A DNA stretch of 8,152 nucleotides. It comes from an uncultured Eggerthella sp. (GTDB lineage: Bacteria > Actinomycetota > Coriobacteriia > Coriobacteriales > Eggerthellaceae). Both the position numbers and the translations under genes were made by a program. The stretch lies in NCBI GenBank assembly GCA_902464295.1, contig CABQIW010000048.1:1-8152 (forward strand). The letters run 5' to 3'. The notes beneath the pieces are model-generated. The model was given only the letters and a program-made list of their open reading frames with translations, searched no databases and had not been told where the DNA came from. The first letter of the stretch is position 1. Each line of letters begins with the position of its first letter. Positions 6,814 to 8,152 of this stretch are shown here, one piece after another.

Positions 6814-6982
6814 TATCTGCACCAGCGAAAAGGGTGAGGCAGCGAGGCGACTCTTCGCCGACTAAATTCATTAGTAATAAAACCCGAGCGAAGCAGCGAC
6901 GCACGAAAGAACCTGCAGGATGCAGGTTCTTGAGCAGGGAAGCGGGGAACCTCGTGTCTCACCCTCTCCACTGGTGCAGATA
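6814..6982. repeat. 169-base inverted-repeat element: candidate structured RNA or MITE-like repeat
   Basis: The ends are perfect 12-base inverted repeats, TATCTGCACCAG (6814-6825) and CTGGTGCAGATA (6971-6982). After a five-by-five internal loop, AGGGTGAG (6831-6838) pairs with CTCACCCT (6958-6965), and after another small loop CGAGG (6843-6847) pairs with CCTCG (6950-6954). Inside are a GGCGA-CTCT-TCGCC hairpin (6846-6859), which competes with CGAGG, an A/T-rich stretch (6861-6882) and an 11-bp hairpin (6907-6931). GAGGCAGCGAGGC (6836-6848) is also repeated as GAAGCAGCGACGC (6890-6902), 11 of 13 matching. It holds no open reading frame. It begins nine bases after the preceding stop. No target-site duplication was seen, which weakens the mobile-element reading; no promoter was seen, which leaves the strand of any RNA open. 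Confidence 0.6.
6907..6931 (+). terminator. Perfect 11-bp hairpin, possible terminator
   Basis: AAGAACCTGCA (6907-6917) and TGCAGGTTCTT (6921-6931) are perfectly complementary around the loop GGA. The preceding AAA and the TTCTT on the 3' arm resemble an intrinsic terminator, but on the plus strand GAGC follows instead of more T. On the minus strand the arm runs into TTCTTTCG, slightly better. It could end the endonuclease IV-like transcript about 100 bases past its stop, or be the apical stem of the larger element around it. Confidence 0.35.
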
Positions 6983-7049
6983 AGCGTGTAATTACAGGTG
7001 CCCCTGAGGCATTGCTGCTTGCTTTCATAGTGCAGGGCGTATTCTGTAG

Positions 7050-7116
7050 CTTTCCGAACACCGCATCGAAGACGAGCCAGAGCGGGTATAATCTCTTACG
7101 ATCAGCTTTCGGAAAG
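7050..7116. promoter_or_regulatory. Inverted repeat flanking the ettA promoter
   Basis: CTTTCCGAA (7050-7058) and TTCGGAAAG (7108-7116) are perfect 9-bp inverted repeats, 49 bases apart, with the -10 box between them. The right copy lies within the small palindrome CTTTC-G-GAAAG (7106-7116) and overlaps the start of the ettA ribosome binding site AAAGGAA (7113-7119). Possible roles are paired operators with DNA looping, or an RNA hairpin if transcription begins further upstream. This is inference. Confidence 0.3.
7087..7092 (+). promoter_or_regulatory. -10 box of the ettA promoter
   Basis: TATAAT is a perfect -10 hexamer, 31 bases before the ettA ATG, which would give a leader of about 25 bases. 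No good -35 hexamer lies 16-18 bases upstream (the region reads CGCATCGAA), and there is no extended TG motif, so strength or activator dependence cannot be judged. The downstream gene therefore probably has its own transcript. Confidence 0.5.
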
Positions 7117-7123
7117 GAACCCC

Positions 7124-8152
7124 ATGGCAGAATTCGTCTACCAAATGTATCAGGCACGCAAGGCGCATGGCGACAAGGTCATCCTCGATGACGTGACGCT
7201 TTCGTTCTATCCCGGCGCGAAGATCGGCGTGGTAGGGCCGAATGGCATGGGCAAATCCACGCTGCTCAAGATCATGGCAGGCCTCGAGGACGTTTCCAAC
7301 GGTGAAGCGCGCCTCACGCCCGGCTACACCGTGGGCATCCTGCAGCAGGAGCCGCCGCTCGACGAAGACAAGACGGTGCTCGAGAACATCCAGATGGCCT
7401 TCGGCGATGTGCTCGCCAAGATCGATCGCTTCAACGAGATCGGTGCCGAAATGGCCGATCCCGATGCGGATTTCGACGCGCTCATGGCTGAGATGGGCGA
7501 TCTGCAAACGGCCATCGACACCGCCAACGGCTGGGATCTTGATAGCCAGCTTTCCCAAGCGATGGATGCGCTGCAATGTCCCGACCCCGATACACCCGTC
7601 TCGGTGCTCTCAGGTGGCGAACGCAGGCGCGTGGCACTCTGCAAGCTCCTGCTCGAAGCGCCTGACCTGCTTCTTCTCGATGAACCAACGAACCACCTCG
7701 ATGCGGAATCGGTGCTCTGGCTCGAGCAGTTCCTCTCGCGCTACCCCGGCGCGGTGCTCGCGGTCACGCACGATCGCTACTTCTTGGACAACGTAGCTGA
7801 GTGGATCTGCGAGGTCGATCGCGGTTCGCTCTTCCCCTACAAGGGCAACTACTCCACGTACCTCGAAACCAAGGCGAAGCGCCTTGAAGCGCAAGGTCAG
7901 CAGCAGGCGAAGCTCGCCAAGCGCATGGAGCGCGAGCTCGAATGGGTGCGCTCATCTCCCAAGGCACGCCAGGCGAAGAACAAGGCGCGTCTCGAGCGCT
8001 ACGAACAGATGGAGGCCGAAGCGCGCCAGGCGAAGAAGCTCGACTTCACCGAGATTCAGATTCCGGTGGGGCCGCGTCTGGGCTCGAAGGTGTTGAAGGC
8101 CGAGCACCTGCACAAGGAATTCGATGGCCGCGTGCTCATCGACGATCTGTCC
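7124..8152 (+). CDS. ettA: EttA, energy-dependent translational throttle protein (ABC-F), 3' end outside window
   Basis: EttA is a cytosolic ABC-F ATPase that binds the ribosomal E site and, in E. coli, holds early elongation in check when the ADP/ATP ratio is high. The first 343 of about 555-560 residues are visible and the frame is open at the window end. The first ATPase domain is complete: Walker A GPNGMGKST (38-46), Q-loop ILQQEP (72-77), signature LSGGERRR (162-169), Walker B LLLLDEPTNHLD (182-193) and switch His216 in AVTHDRYFLDN. The EttA arm, which contacts L1, is the insert at about 94-137 with ADPDADFD. The charged linker (about 245-310, ELEWVR and KARQAKNKARL) is the P-site tRNA-interaction region. 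The second domain has just begun (VLKAEHLHKEF). There are no membrane segments, so it is not a transporter. The motif set favours EttA over Uup, YbiT and YheS. The start ATG has AAAGGAA four bases upstream and a perfect -10 box. Confidence 0.95.
   Translation, partial: MAEFVYQMYQARKAHGDKVILDDVTLSFYPGAKIGVVGPNGMGKSTLLKIMAGLEDVSNGEARLTPGYTVGILQQEPPLDEDKTVLENIQMAFGDVLAKIDRFNEIGAEMADPDADFDALMAEMGDLQTAIDTANGWDLDSQLSQAMDALQCPDPDTPVSVLSGGERRRVALCKLLLEAPDLLLLDEPTNHLDAESVLWLEQFLSRYPGAVLAVTHDRYFLDNVAEWICEVDRGSLFPYKGNYSTYLETKAKRLEAQGQQQAKLAKRMERELEWVRSSPKARQAKNKARLERYEQMEAEARQAKKLDFTEIQIPVGPRLGSKVLKAEHLHKEFDGRVLIDDLS

Noticed and set aside
6814..6982. Cobalamin riboswitch, 6S RNA or tmRNA identity for the inverted-repeat element
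   Set aside because: GGGAAGCGGGGAA only loosely recalls a B12 box and the other conserved blocks are missing; the fold is too asymmetric for 6S RNA; there is no tag reading frame or tRNA-like end.
6814..6982. Proven transposable element
   Set aside because: The terminal inverted repeats fit, but the flanking bases show no target-site duplication and copy number cannot be seen from one window.
7242..7796. Open frame on the plus strand in another frame within ettA
   Set aside because: It is a shadow; the ATG at 7124 frame carries every ABC-F motif and runs to the window end.
1..8152. CRISPR array, tRNA or rRNA gene, prophage or transposase gene
   Set aside because: No regularly spaced repeats, no cloverleaf or rRNA signature, and no transposase, integrase or phage protein was recognised.

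Overview
The window is GC-rich bacterial chromosome (about 60% GC by eye), mostly housekeeping genes. A single-chain clostridial/streptococcal-type PurL-PurQ fusion, a bacterial Elp3 with a fused acetyltransferase domain, an endonuclease IV relative with the motif style FFTRNPRGG/IGCHLS, and an actinobacterial-like codon choice together suggest class Coriobacteriia (Eggerthella/Slackia relatives). That placement is inference from protein style, not from a marker gene.

Layout. 1-2984 (+): the C-terminal ~994 codons of phosphoribosylformylglycinamidine synthase; the start lies before the window. 2985-3244: a 260-base gap with several stem-loops, the last of which can cover the Shine-Dalgarno of the next gene. 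3245-5119 (+): Elp3, a radical SAM/acetyltransferase tRNA wobble-uridine enzyme, with a long insert and without the Cys-rich segment expected between its two domains. 5124-5666 (-): a six-helix HdeD/DUF308 membrane protein, convergent with elp3 and only four bases from it. 5667-5967: a 301-base divergent intergenic region with a dyad and a pair of direct repeats but no convincing promoter. 5968-6804 (+): an intact endonuclease IV family protein that has lost four of nine metal ligands, including all three of the Zn1 site. 6814-6982: a 169-base element bounded by long interrupted inverted repeats, a candidate structured RNA or small mobile repeat. 7087-7092: a perfect -10 box, inside a 9-bp inverted repeat. 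7124 to the window end (+): the first 343 codons of EttA, an ABC-F ribosome-binding ATPase.

Functionally the genes are separate: purine synthesis, tRNA modification, a membrane stress-type protein, a DNA-repair-fold protein and a translation factor. Elp3 and EttA both act on translation, but nothing here shows they are co-regulated. The two items most worth following are the endonuclease IV-like apparent pseudoenzyme and the inverted-repeat element that begins nine bases after its stop codon.
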